Positions 10,631-20,020 of a stretch of DNA of 52,142 bases are shown piece after piece. Both the position numbers and the translations under genes were made by a program. This DNA comes from Mitsuaria sp. GD03876 (GTDB lineage Bacteria > Pseudomonadota > Gammaproteobacteria > Burkholderiales > Burkholderiaceae_C). The stretch is taken from contig NZ_JAOCCU010000044.1 of the NCBI RefSeq assembly GCF_029840635.1, positions 1-52,142 on the forward strand. The letters run 5' to 3'. Numbering within the stretch: position 1 is the first letter of the stretch; each line of letters opens with the position of its first letter. The notes beneath the pieces are model-generated. The model saw nothing but the letters and a program-made list of their open reading frames with translations. It had not been told where the DNA came from and ran no database searches.

Positions 10631-13252
10631 ATGAGACTTCGCCCCTGCGCCCTGCCCCATCCGATGCTGCCGTGGCTGCTGCCCGCGCTGCTGGCCGTCG
10701 CCGGCTCGTCGGCCTCGGCCTACGACTGCACCGGCGTCGCCGACTGGAACGCGGCCACCGCGTACAACGGCAACGCGATCGTCAAGCTCGCCGGCACCGC
10801 CTACCAGGCCAAGTGGTGGACGCAGAACAACTCGCCGGCGACCAACTCCGGGCAATGGGACGTGTGGAAGGTGCTCGGCGCCTGCGAGGGCGGCGGCGGC
10901 GGCACGAACAAGCCGCCGACGGTGTCGCTGAGCGCGCCCGGCGCCGGCAGCTCGCCGACGGCCGGCGACGTGGTGACGCTCGCGGCCAATGCCGCCGACA
11001 GCGACGGCAGCGTCGCCAAGGTCGGCTTCTACGTCAACGGCGCGCTGGTCGCGGAGGACACCACCGCGCCGTACAGCGTGACCTGGACCGCGCGTGCCGG
11101 CGTGGCCGACATCACCGCCCGCGCCACCGACGACAAGGGCGCCACGACCGACAGCACCGCGGTGCGCATCACCGTGCAGGGCCAGGTCACCGGCGACGAA
11201 CGCTGCCGCCCCGAGGGCCTGGTCACCACCGCCGGCACCGCGCCCGCCTACTGCAAGGTCTACGACGACCAGGGCCGCGAGAAGATGGGCGCCGACAAGC
11301 CGCGCCGGATCATCGGCTACTTCACCAGCTGGCGCACCGGCAAGACCGGCCAGCCCGCGTTCCTCGCCCACCAGATCCCGTGGGGCCAGGTCACGCACAT
11401 CAACTACGCGTTCGCGCACGTCGACGCGGCCAACAAGCTCTCGGTGGGCAACACCGCCGACGCCGCCAACCCCGCCACCGGCCTGACCTGGCCGGGCACC
11501 GCGGGCGCGGAGATGGACCCGGCCTATGCGTACAAGGGCCACTTCAACCTGCTCAACAAGTTCAAGAAGCAGTACCCCAACGTCAAGACGCTGATCTCGG
11601 TCGGCGGGTGGGCCGAGACGACCGGCTTCTACACGATGACCACCAACGGCGACGGCTCGGCCAACACCGCCGGCATCAACGCGTTCGCCGATTCCGCCGT
11701 GGCCTTCCTGCGCCAGTACGGCTTCGACGGCGTGGACATCGACTACGAGTACCCCACCAGCATGAAGGACGCCGGCAACCCGGTGGACTTCGCGATCAGC
11801 AACGCGCGCCGCGCCGCGCTGATGAAGAACTACGTCGTGCTGATGCGCACGCTGCGCGCGAAGCTGGACGCGGCCAGCCAGGCCGACCAGCGCCATTACC
11901 TGCTCACGATCGCGGCGCCCTCCTCCGGCTACCTGCTGCGCGGGATGGAGGCCTTCCAGGTCACCCAGTACCTGGACTACGTGAACATCATGAGCTACGA
12001 CCTGCACGGCGCGTGGAACCAGTTCGTCGGGCCCAACGCGGCGCTGTACGACGACGGCCGCGACGCGGAGCTGACGGCCTGGAACTACTACTCGAGCAGC
12101 CAGTACGCGCGCATCGGCTACCTCAACACCGACTGGGCGTACCACTACTTCCGCGGCGCGATGCCGGCGGGCCGCATCAACATCGGCGTGCCGTACTACA
12201 CCCGCGGCTGGCAAGGCGTGACGGGCGGCACCAACGGCCTGTGGGGCCAGGCGTCGCTGCCCGACCAGAGCAAGTGCCCCGCGGGCACCGGCGGCGGCAC
12301 CGTGCAGAAGTGCGGCAACGGCGCGATCGGCATCGACAACCTCTGGCATGACCTGGACGTCTCCAGCAAGGAAGTGCCGGCCGGCTCCAACCCGATGTGG
12401 CACGCGATGAACCTCGCCTCGGGCCGCCAGGGCAGCTACCTCGCCGCCTACGGCCTGAATCCGGCGGCCAACCCGGCCGACCGGCTCACCGGCACCTACG
12501 TGCGCAACTACGACGCGACGCTGGTGGCGCCGTGGCTGTGGAACGCGCAGAAGCAGGTCTTCATCAGCACCGAGGACGACCAGTCGCTGGGCGTGAAGGC
12601 GCAGTACATCGCCGACCGCGGCATCGGCGGCGTGATGTTCTGGGAGTTCGCCGGCGACTACGCCTTCGACGCCGCGCGCAACGAGTACTTCATCGGCAAC
12701 ACGCTGACGAGCACGCTCTACAACAAGCTCAAGACGGCGAGCGCCTACGGCAACCGGCTCACGCCGGCGAGCCTGCCGGCGCAGACGCTGGACATCGGCT
12801 TCGCGCTGGCCGGCTTCGCGCTGGGCGACAGCAACTACCCGATCACGCCCAAGCTCACGCTGACCAACAACAGCACGACCACGCTGCCGGGCGGCGCCGA
12901 GTTCCAGTTCGACGTCCCGACGGCGATCCCGGCGACGGTGACGGACCAGAGCGGCTTCGGCCTGACGGTGATCGCCAACGGCTCCAACGCCGCGGGCAAC
13001 AACGTCGGCGGGCTGAAGAACGACTTCCACCGCGCCAGCTTCAAGCTGCCGTCGTGGCAGAGCCTGGCGCCCGGCGCCAGCGTCACCGTGACGATCAACT
13101 ACTACCTGCCGATGCCCATGCCCAGCAACTGGACCGTGAGCTTCAACGGCCAGAGCTACGCGCTGGCGCAGGAAGCGCGGCGCGGCGCGGTGCCGGCCGT
13201 CGCGCCGGCCACGGCGAAGACCAACCTCAAGACATCGGCCGCGACCAAGTAA
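10631..13252 (+). CDS. Secreted GH18 chitinase with CBM5/12, Ig-like and C-terminal ChiC domain
   Basis: The 873-residue secreted protein hydrolyses chitin. Domains in order: signal peptide (1-30, cleavage ASA/YDC); CBM5/12 chitin-binding domain (31-85; AYQAKWWTQNNSPATNSGQW and Cys ends); a bacterial Ig-like domain (about 95-183); GH18 catalytic barrel (about 225-720) with SVGGW (323-327) and the catalytic DGVDIDYE (D366-E373, E373 as acid/base); and a C-terminal domain (about 735-840) like the chitinase C domain of Vibrio and Escherichia enzymes. AGGAG precedes the ATG. It is followed after 79 bases by a second chitinase on the same strand. Confidence 0.93.
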   Translation: MRLRPCALPHPMLPWLLPALLAVAGSSASAYDCTGVADWNAATAYNGNAIVKLAGTAYQAKWWTQNNSPATNSGQWDVWKVLGACEGGGGGTNKPPTVSLSAPGAGSSPTAGDVVTLAANAADSDGSVAKVGFYVNGALVAEDTTAPYSVTWTARAGVADITARATDDKGATTDSTAVRITVQGQVTGDERCRPEGLVTTAGTAPAYCKVYDDQGREKMGADKPRRIIGYFTSWRTGKTGQPAFLAHQIPWGQVTHINYAFAHVDAANKLSVGNTADAANPATGLTWPGTAGAEMDPAYAYKGHFNLLNKFKKQYPNVKTLISVGGWAETTGFYTMTTNGDGSANTAGINAFADSAVAFLRQYGFDGVDIDYEYPTSMKDAGNPVDFAISNARRAALMKNYVVLMRTLRAKLDAASQADQRHYLLTIAAPSSGYLLRGMEAFQVTQYLDYVNIMSYDLHGAWNQFVGPNAALYDDGRDAELTAWNYYSSSQYARIGYLNTDWAYHYFRGAMPAGRINIGVPYYTRGWQGVTGGTNGLWGQASLPDQSKCPAGTGGGTVQKCGNGAIGIDNLWHDLDVSSKEVPAGSNPMWHAMNLASGRQGSYLAAYGLNPAANPADRLTGTYVRNYDATLVAPWLWNAQKQVFISTEDDQSLGVKAQYIADRGIGGVMFWEFAGDYAFDAARNEYFIGNTLTSTLYNKLKTASAYGNRLTPASLPAQTLDIGFALAGFALGDSNYPITPKLTLTNNSTTTLPGGAEFQFDVPTAIPATVTDQSGFGLTVIANGSNAAGNNVGGLKNDFHRASFKLPSWQSLAPGASVTVTINYYLPMPMPSNWTVSFNGQSYALAQEARRGAVPAVAPATAKTNLKTSAATK

Positions 13253-13331
13253 CGCGCGCCAGCGGCGCCGCGCGAGCGGCGCCGCAGCTCGGGACCTCCC
13301 ACCACCCCCCTCGACCCACAGGAGCTCACAC

Positions 13332-15374
<2,043 letters not shown>

Positions 15375-15415
15375 GCGACGGTCAACGACGGTCAACGACG
15401 CGGCTGACGCCGCCC

Positions 15416-15451
15416 AAAGCCCCCGCGCGGCCCGCCGCCCGGGGGCTTTTT
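15416..15451 (+). terminator. Rho-independent terminator after the chitinase pair
   Basis: AAAGCCCCCG and CGGGGGCTTT form a 10-bp perfect stem around a GC-rich loop, followed by further T residues. It starts 42 bases after the second chitinase stop. Confidence 0.9.
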
Positions 15452-15492
15452 CACGCCGATCTCCGCCGGTCGCCGCCGGTCGCCGCCGCTCA

Positions 15493-15566
15493 CCCGCCCC
15501 TTGGGGGCGGGCCGGGGTGGGGTGACGCCTGCCCTGCCCGCTTGGAGGGCGGGGATGGGGTGGGAG
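15493..15566. repeat. Two tandem REP-like GC hairpins
   Basis: CCCGCCCC-TTG-GGGGCGGG (15493-15511) is followed by CCGGGGTGGGGTG. A second, imperfect copy follows (CCCTGCCCGCTTGGAGGGCGGGG, then ATGGGGTGGG). The layout of hairpin plus GGGGTGGGG tail is the same as the repeats at 50382 and 52122. Confidence 0.6.
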
Positions 15567-15604
15567 CTCAACGATAAAGAGAGCTTCCAGAGCCTACCCA
15601 GGCT

Positions 15605-15623
15605 GCTGCCACGCAGTGGCAGC
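15605..15623. repeat. Perfect hairpin GCTGCCAC-GCA-GTGGCAGC
   Basis: An 8-bp perfect stem lies just upstream of the LexA-controlled promoter and is followed by TTCCCC. It could insulate that promoter from upstream transcription; this is inference. Confidence 0.45.
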
Positions 15624-15639
15624 TTCCCCAACTTCGCGG

Positions 15640-15669
15640 TTGAAATACTGTATGCACATCCAGTATTCT
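15640..15669 (+). promoter_or_regulatory. SOS promoter with near-consensus LexA box
   Basis: TACTGTATGCACATCCAGTA (15646-15665) matches the canonical LexA box TACTG(TA)5CAGTA at both five-base arms, with CTG and CAG exactly 10 bases apart. It fills the spacer between a -35 TTGAAA (15640-15645) and a -10 TATTCT (15664-15669, spacing 18), the ideal place for repression. The only gene it can drive is the unknown gene at 15712. Confidence 0.85.
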
Positions 15670-15711
15670 CTTTCCTCCAAGAGCAGCGAACCGATGTGGA
15701 AGGAAGCCGTC

Positions 15712-16227
15712 ATGCGACGTTATGAAGTCATTCTCGAGAGGGTCATGGTCCCCTACCACCAGCACGAACTGGCGCGCGTGATCGCGTCGCAGGTGCTGGA
15801 TGCGCGGCTGGGCGGGCCGGCCGGCGTGGTGGACGCGTTCAACGCGGCCCAGGCCGTCACTGGCGGCGACCCGCGCTGGCCGGTCCCCGAGTCCGCGACC
15901 CGCGCCGACGTGGCCGCCGTCAAGCGCTGGCGCCGCGCCACCGAAGCGGCGCTGGACGCCATCGAGCGCGGCTTCGCGCATGTCTTCGTCGGCATGTCGG
16001 AGCAGGAGATCGAGCTGGCCCGCGCCGACGAGTTCCTGAGCATCGTCCCGCACGCCCACGAGGAGCCGGTGCCGGCGCGGCTGCTGTCCGAGGCGCGCGT
16101 CGGGCTGCCGTGGTCGGCCACGGCGGCGGTGATGGTCAGCGCCGCGGCGCAGGCGGCGCTGGTGGCGCCGGCGGCATTGATCGCGCAGGCTCCGGTGATG
16201 GCACACGCGGCGGCGTTCGCGCGCTGA
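15712..16227 (+). CDS. SOS-controlled protein of unknown function
   Basis: I do not recognise this 171-residue protein. The start at 15712 is chosen because GGAAGGAAG lies 6-14 bases upstream; an in-frame ATG at 15694 is possible. The N-terminal 130 residues are mixed-charge and look helical. The last 40 residues (from LPWSATAAVM) are Ala-rich and almost uncharged, long enough for a membrane hairpin or a hydrophobic helix. A near-perfect LexA box sits in its promoter, so it should be induced by DNA damage. Cell-division inhibitor, membrane-active peptide or stress toxin are possible by analogy only. Its last 92 bases overlap a convergent gene. Confidence 0.7.
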   Translation: MRRYEVILERVMVPYHQHELARVIASQVLDARLGGPAGVVDAFNAAQAVTGGDPRWPVPESATRADVAAVKRWRRATEAALDAIERGFAHVFVGMSEQEIELARADEFLSIVPHAHEEPVPARLLSEARVGLPWSATAAVMVSAAAQAALVAPAALIAQAPVMAHAAAFAR

Positions 16228-17101
16228 CGGCCTCGCCCGGCGGGCACGACCGCACAAGCTTCAGATCCTGGCCGGCGCGCCGGAACTTCATCGCGCGCCG
16301 CAACGAATGCGCGCCGACGACCTCCCAGAACGAAGGCACCAGTTCATCCTCGGCGAGCCGGGTCAGGCAGGCGAGCACCCCCGCCTGCACCGGATCGCCC
16401 GGCAGCGCGGGCAACAACCGCCCGTCCTGGATGAGGCGGCTGAAGAAATCGGTGCCGCGGCTGCCGATGGACAGGCCGCCCGGATGCTTGGTCCAGAGCA
16501 GCCATTGCCGGAACTGCAGGCGCGCCCGACGCCTCGGCGGCGCGATCTCGATGACCAGTTGCCCGAGCAGATCGCCCGTCGCGGCACAGCCCCGGGCGCC
16601 GCTCGCCAGCTTCAGCAGGAACGGCGGCCGGTCCCGCCGCGGCGAGCGGCACAAGGTCGTCACCGCCCGCTCGCGCGACAGCAGGCCCGTCCGCAGCAGC
16701 CCGGTGACCAGGGTCACGTAGCACGCGGTTTCGCGCCGGACGGCCCCCTTCCTCCTTGGCGCCCCGGGGTCCTCGTCGACGCCCTCCGGAACCAGCGCGG
16801 TCATCGCCTCGACCATCCGGTCCGACAGCAGCACCGGCGCCCGCAGCCGCAGCGCGGCGGAGCCCGGTTCCGCCTCCGCGAGCCGCTCCATCGCCGTCAG
16901 CAACGCCAGCATCGACCGCCGCCGCCCGGCCTGCCGGGCGGGGTCGGGGCCCTCCGGTTCGAACTGCCCCAGGATCTTGTCGACGACGCTGCCCCAGTAC
17001 GAGGGCGCCCCGTCCGCCGTCTCCTTGCGCAGCCCCGCCATCGCCTCGTCGTAGGCCGGCGGCGCGTCGCGGAAGTTCAGGCCGTTGTCGATGATCGCCA
17101 T
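16136..17101 (-). CDS. Unknown protein, paralogue of the next gene
   Basis: The 321-residue protein has no signal peptide or membrane segment and no family I can name. Residues from about 130 to 275 align by eye with the 489-residue neighbour: DRPPFLLKLA against GRPPFLLRLA, TDFFSRLIQDG against YTDFIGRLIGDG, and EVVGAHSLRR against EVVDRHSGSR. The repeated helical-looking pattern suggests an alpha-helical scaffold. The C-terminus is a low-complexity tail (PPAPPAPPAPRR) read from DNA that overlaps the 3' end of the SOS gene. It starts 13 bases after the stop of the neighbour at 17115-18584 and is probably co-transcribed with it. Confidence 0.6.
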   Translation of the reverse strand: MAIIDNGLNFRDAPPAYDEAMAGLRKETADGAPSYWGSVVDKILGQFEPEGPDPARQAGRRRSMLALLTAMERLAEAEPGSAALRLRAPVLLSDRMVEAMTALVPEGVDEDPGAPRRKGAVRRETACYVTLVTGLLRTGLLSRERAVTTLCRSPRRDRPPFLLKLASGARGCAATGDLLGQLVIEIAPPRRRARLQFRQWLLWTKHPGGLSIGSRGTDFFSRLIQDGRLLPALPGDPVQAGVLACLTRLAEDELVPSFWEVVGAHSLRRAMKFRRAGQDLKLVRSCPPGEAVSARTPPRVPSPEPARSMPPAPPAPPAPRR

Positions 17102-17114
17102 GCGCGTGTCTGCC

Positions 17115-18584
17115 TCACTCGAAGAACGACGCGTCCGGCCGGACGCGGCCGGGTGACCTGCTCACGGCCCCAGTCGCGTGGCGCAGCACCGGCGCCTCCT
17201 CCTTGTCCTTGTCCTTGTCCGGAAACAGCGCCTCCAGCAGCGGCGCGGGGTCCAGGGCCGCCTCGACCCGCCGCCGCACGACATCCTGAAGACAGGGCCC
17301 CGGGTCGAGGCGCACGCGTTGGTTGGCGCCGCGATCCCTGGCCGGGTCGTGGCCCAGCTCGCGCAGGACCTCGGCGAGGACCTGTCTCGTCACGCGCGGC
17401 GGAGGCGCCTTCGGCATCCGCATCTGGCCGCGCATGCCATGGGCGACGCGCTCGGAGGGCGGCTCGATCGTGGCGCTGCTCGGGAACGCCTGCGGCAGCA
17501 TGACGTGGGTGTACAGCGCGTGCTCGAGTCGGTTGCGCAGGAGCGGCCACTGCCGCGCCAGCGTCTCGTCGACGCAGTCACGCGCGGCCCGGTCCCCGTC
17601 GCCCGCATCGCGCTGGTGCGCCGCGAGCGCCCTGCGCTCGGACAACTCGTCCAGCAGGCTGGCCAGGCGGTCCCTCGTCGCCGCGGCGGTCGCCGGCAGG
17701 TGCTCATCGTCGCGCCAGGCCCGCCGCTGCCGGAGGTCGTCGCAGATCTGGACGAAGGCCTGCTGCTTGCGCCATCGACTCCCCGAGTGCCGATCGACGA
17801 CCTCCTCCTTGCCGGGCAGCAATCCCGCCTGCCCCAGCCGGCCGATGGCATGGACCGCGCCTTCGTTGCGCCACTCGCCCAGGCCGTCGCCGATCAAGCG
17901 GCCGATGAAGTCGGTGTACTTCGCGGGCATCCCTTGCGGCAGGGCATCGCCGGTCCGGGCGCCGGCGCGGCTGTCCATCGCCAGCAAGGCCCGGGGCACC
18001 TCGCGCTCGTGGGTGCGACGGCCCAAGGCCAACAGCAGGTCGCACATCGGAGCGGCGACGGCGCGGTCATGGACGGCCTCGTCGGCCAGCCGGAGCAGGA
18101 ACGGCGGGCGGCCGTCGGGGCCCGGCGTCCCCAGGGCCAGCAGCGTCGCCACGGGCGGAAGCTCCTCGTCGTCCACCATCGCCGCCAGCAGGCGGACGAA
18201 CTCCGCCGCGACCTCGCGACTGCACCGGCCCAGGTCCAGGCCCGCCAGCCCCCGGACATCGTCGTGCCGGATGTCGAGCAGGTCGCCGAAGTGGGCCAGC
18301 ACGGCCGGCAAGACCAACGACACGGCGCCATTGGCCGCGAGCGCGGCTGGCAACGGCCCTGCCGGAGCGACCTGGCCGCGCCGGTCGCCGGACGGCCGGA
18401 CGGCGTTGCGCAGGGCCCGGAGCGCCTGCTCATGCGCCGGCGCGAAGGTCCGGTCCGCCGCAGGCCTCTCCTCGACCGGCCGGTGGCGGCCCGACGGGCA
18501 CAGGGGACGGGTGTCGTCGTCGTCCGACGCGTCGACATCGGCGGGGGCACCGGCCGGGTGGCCGGTGATGCGGAACTTGGGCAT
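17115..18584 (-). CDS. Unknown protein, paralogue of the previous gene
   Basis: The 489-residue protein has no signal peptide or transmembrane segment. An acidic, probably disordered N-terminus (ASDDDDTRP) leads into a Leu/Ala-rich helical body. The block around GRPPFLLRLADEA to EVVDRHSGSRWRK is homologous by eye to the neighbour at 16136-17101. Near the end, hexanucleotide repeats encode DKDKDKEE. It could be an effector-like or scaffold protein, but I found no hrp-type promoter box or secretion signal, so no function is assigned. Confidence 0.65.
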   Translation of the reverse strand: MPKFRITGHPAGAPADVDASDDDDTRPLCPSGRHRPVEERPAADRTFAPAHEQALRALRNAVRPSGDRRGQVAPAGPLPAALAANGAVSLVLPAVLAHFGDLLDIRHDDVRGLAGLDLGRCSREVAAEFVRLLAAMVDDEELPPVATLLALGTPGPDGRPPFLLRLADEAVHDRAVAAPMCDLLLALGRRTHEREVPRALLAMDSRAGARTGDALPQGMPAKYTDFIGRLIGDGLGEWRNEGAVHAIGRLGQAGLLPGKEEVVDRHSGSRWRKQQAFVQICDDLRQRRAWRDDEHLPATAAATRDRLASLLDELSERRALAAHQRDAGDGDRAARDCVDETLARQWPLLRNRLEHALYTHVMLPQAFPSSATIEPPSERVAHGMRGQMRMPKAPPPRVTRQVLAEVLRELGHDPARDRGANQRVRLDPGPCLQDVVRRRVEAALDPAPLLEALFPDKDKDKEEAPVLRHATGAVSRSPGRVRPDASFFE

Positions 18585-18690
18585 GGAAGAGCGCTTCTCG
18601 GAATGCCGTCAAACGACGACCGCGCCCTAGTCCCTCCCCGGCCGATCGCCGGATGTCGATTTCCTCGAAGCGGCGCGCAGGCCGCGCCGC

Positions 18691-19893
18691 TCAACTGGCC
18701 CGGAACACCAGCGCCCGGATCCGCGCCAGCCGCGGCGCCACCACCGGCACCGTCAGCATCGTCGAGCCCACCGCCATCAGCAGCAGCGCGGTGAAGGTCT
18801 CGCTGGTGATGATCTGTTTGTCCAGCAGCACGTTGGCGAAGATGATCATGATCAGCGCCTTGGTCTGCAGCAGCCAGCCGATGATGCCGGCCTCGCCCGG
18901 CGCCCAGCCCAGCACCCTGCCGGCGACGTGCGTGCCCAGCAGCTTGCCGCCGATCGACGCCGCCAGCAGCAGCCCCGCCGCGGCGAACACCGCGCCCCCC
19001 TCCAGGCCCCACTGCGTGCGCAGGCCCGTGCTCAGGAAGAAGACCGGCATCACCACCAGCAGCACGTGATGCCGCAGCGCGTCCATCTGCGCCTGGTCGA
19101 ACCACTCGGCGTCCATCACGACGCCGGCCAGGAAGGCGCCGACCATGTAGTGCAGCCCGGACCAGTCCGCGCCGAACGCGCAGACCGCCAGCCAGATCAG
19201 GCCGACGTACCAGCGGTCGCGCGCCGGGATCGCGCGCATCAGGCGCCGGAACAGCACCGTCGCCGCCGCGAACGCGACCAGGAACAGCACCTGTTTCCCG
19301 ACCCGGGACCAGTCCATCAGGATCACCGCCAGCACGCCCCAGATCGCGATGTCGTCCAGGCTGGCGTAGCGCAGGATGCGCTGCCCGATCGGCTGGCGCA
19401 GGATCTCCAGCTTCTCCATCAGCAGGATCAGGATCGGCAGCGCGGTCACGGCGCAGGACATGCCCACGCCGACGACGAACTGCCAGGTGTGCGCCCGCGC
19501 CCCCATCCACTGCGTGCCCATGCCCAGCATGAGCAGCGCCGCGCCCGAGCCCAGCACCATCGGCACGCCCAGCGCCAGGCCCGCCGTGATGCCGCTCTCG
19601 ACCCGGTGGGCCCAGGCCTTCTTCAGGTCGAGCTCGATGCCCGCGATCCACACGAACAGCATCACCGCCCACCAGGCCACGCCGTTGAGCGACTGCACGA
19701 CGGCCGGGTTGAAGACGAAGTCGTAGTAGTCGGGGAAAGCCCGGCCGAGCACGCCGGGCCCCAGCAGGATGCCGGTGATGATCTGCACCACGACCAGCGG
19801 CGCGACGTAGTCCGTGCCGCCCAGCCGCCACACCAGGTAGGGGACGGTGAAGATGATCGCCATCGCGATCAGGAAGATCTCGGTCGTGCTCAT
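18691..19893 (-). CDS. CPA2-family cation/proton antiporter
   Basis: The 400-residue inner-membrane protein has about 12 hydrophobic segments, fitting the Na+/H+ exchanger (Kef/NapA-like) superfamily. Characteristic stretches are VVVQIITGILLGPGVLG, WIAGIELDLKKAW, GVGMSCAVTALPILILLM and YASLDDIAIWGVLA (paired acidic residues of the transport core). No TrkA-N/RCK domain is attached. The start at 19893 (MSTTEIFLI) gives the usual short N-terminus. A LacI-type operator-like palindrome lies 107 bases upstream. The transported ion is not predictable from this sequence. Confidence 0.85.
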   Translation of the reverse strand: MSTTEIFLIAMAIIFTVPYLVWRLGGTDYVAPLVVVQIITGILLGPGVLGRAFPDYYDFVFNPAVVQSLNGVAWWAVMLFVWIAGIELDLKKAWAHRVESGITAGLALGVPMVLGSGAALLMLGMGTQWMGARAHTWQFVVGVGMSCAVTALPILILLMEKLEILRQPIGQRILRYASLDDIAIWGVLAVILMDWSRVGKQVLFLVAFAAATVLFRRLMRAIPARDRWYVGLIWLAVCAFGADWSGLHYMVGAFLAGVVMDAEWFDQAQMDALRHHVLLVVMPVFFLSTGLRTQWGLEGGAVFAAAGLLLAASIGGKLLGTHVAGRVLGWAPGEAGIIGWLLQTKALIMIIFANVLLDKQIITSETFTALLLMAVGSTMLTVPVVAPRLARIRALVFRAS

Positions 19894-19999
19894 TGGCGGC
19901 CCCAGGTGCGTCGTCCCGCCGACCGGCGATGACAACGTTGTCTCACTCTGATTGGATTCTGGGCGCGACGCGCCCGGAATGCCGCTCTCGCTTACCCTA

Positions 20000-20013
20000 T
20001 GAAAGCGGTTTCA
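20000..20013. promoter_or_regulatory. LacI-family operator-like palindrome
   Basis: TGAAAGCGGTTTCA has TGAAA and TTTCA arms around a central CG, the pattern of LacI/GalR-family operators. It lies between the malQ stop and the antiporter start, so on position it would control the antiporter, although a sugar regulator would make more sense beside malQ. It is the only copy I found. Confidence 0.45.
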
Positions 20014-20020
20014 AGCCATT

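Noticed and set aside
17209..17235. Hexanucleotide repeat coding DKDKDKE as a phase-variable switch
   Set aside because: The unit is six bases, so changes keep the frame; it cannot act as an on/off switch.
18585..18690. hrp-type promoter box for a type III effector upstream of the unknown pair
   Set aside because: I looked for TTCG-N16-TTCG on the minus strand and did not find a match; a single TTCG is not enough.
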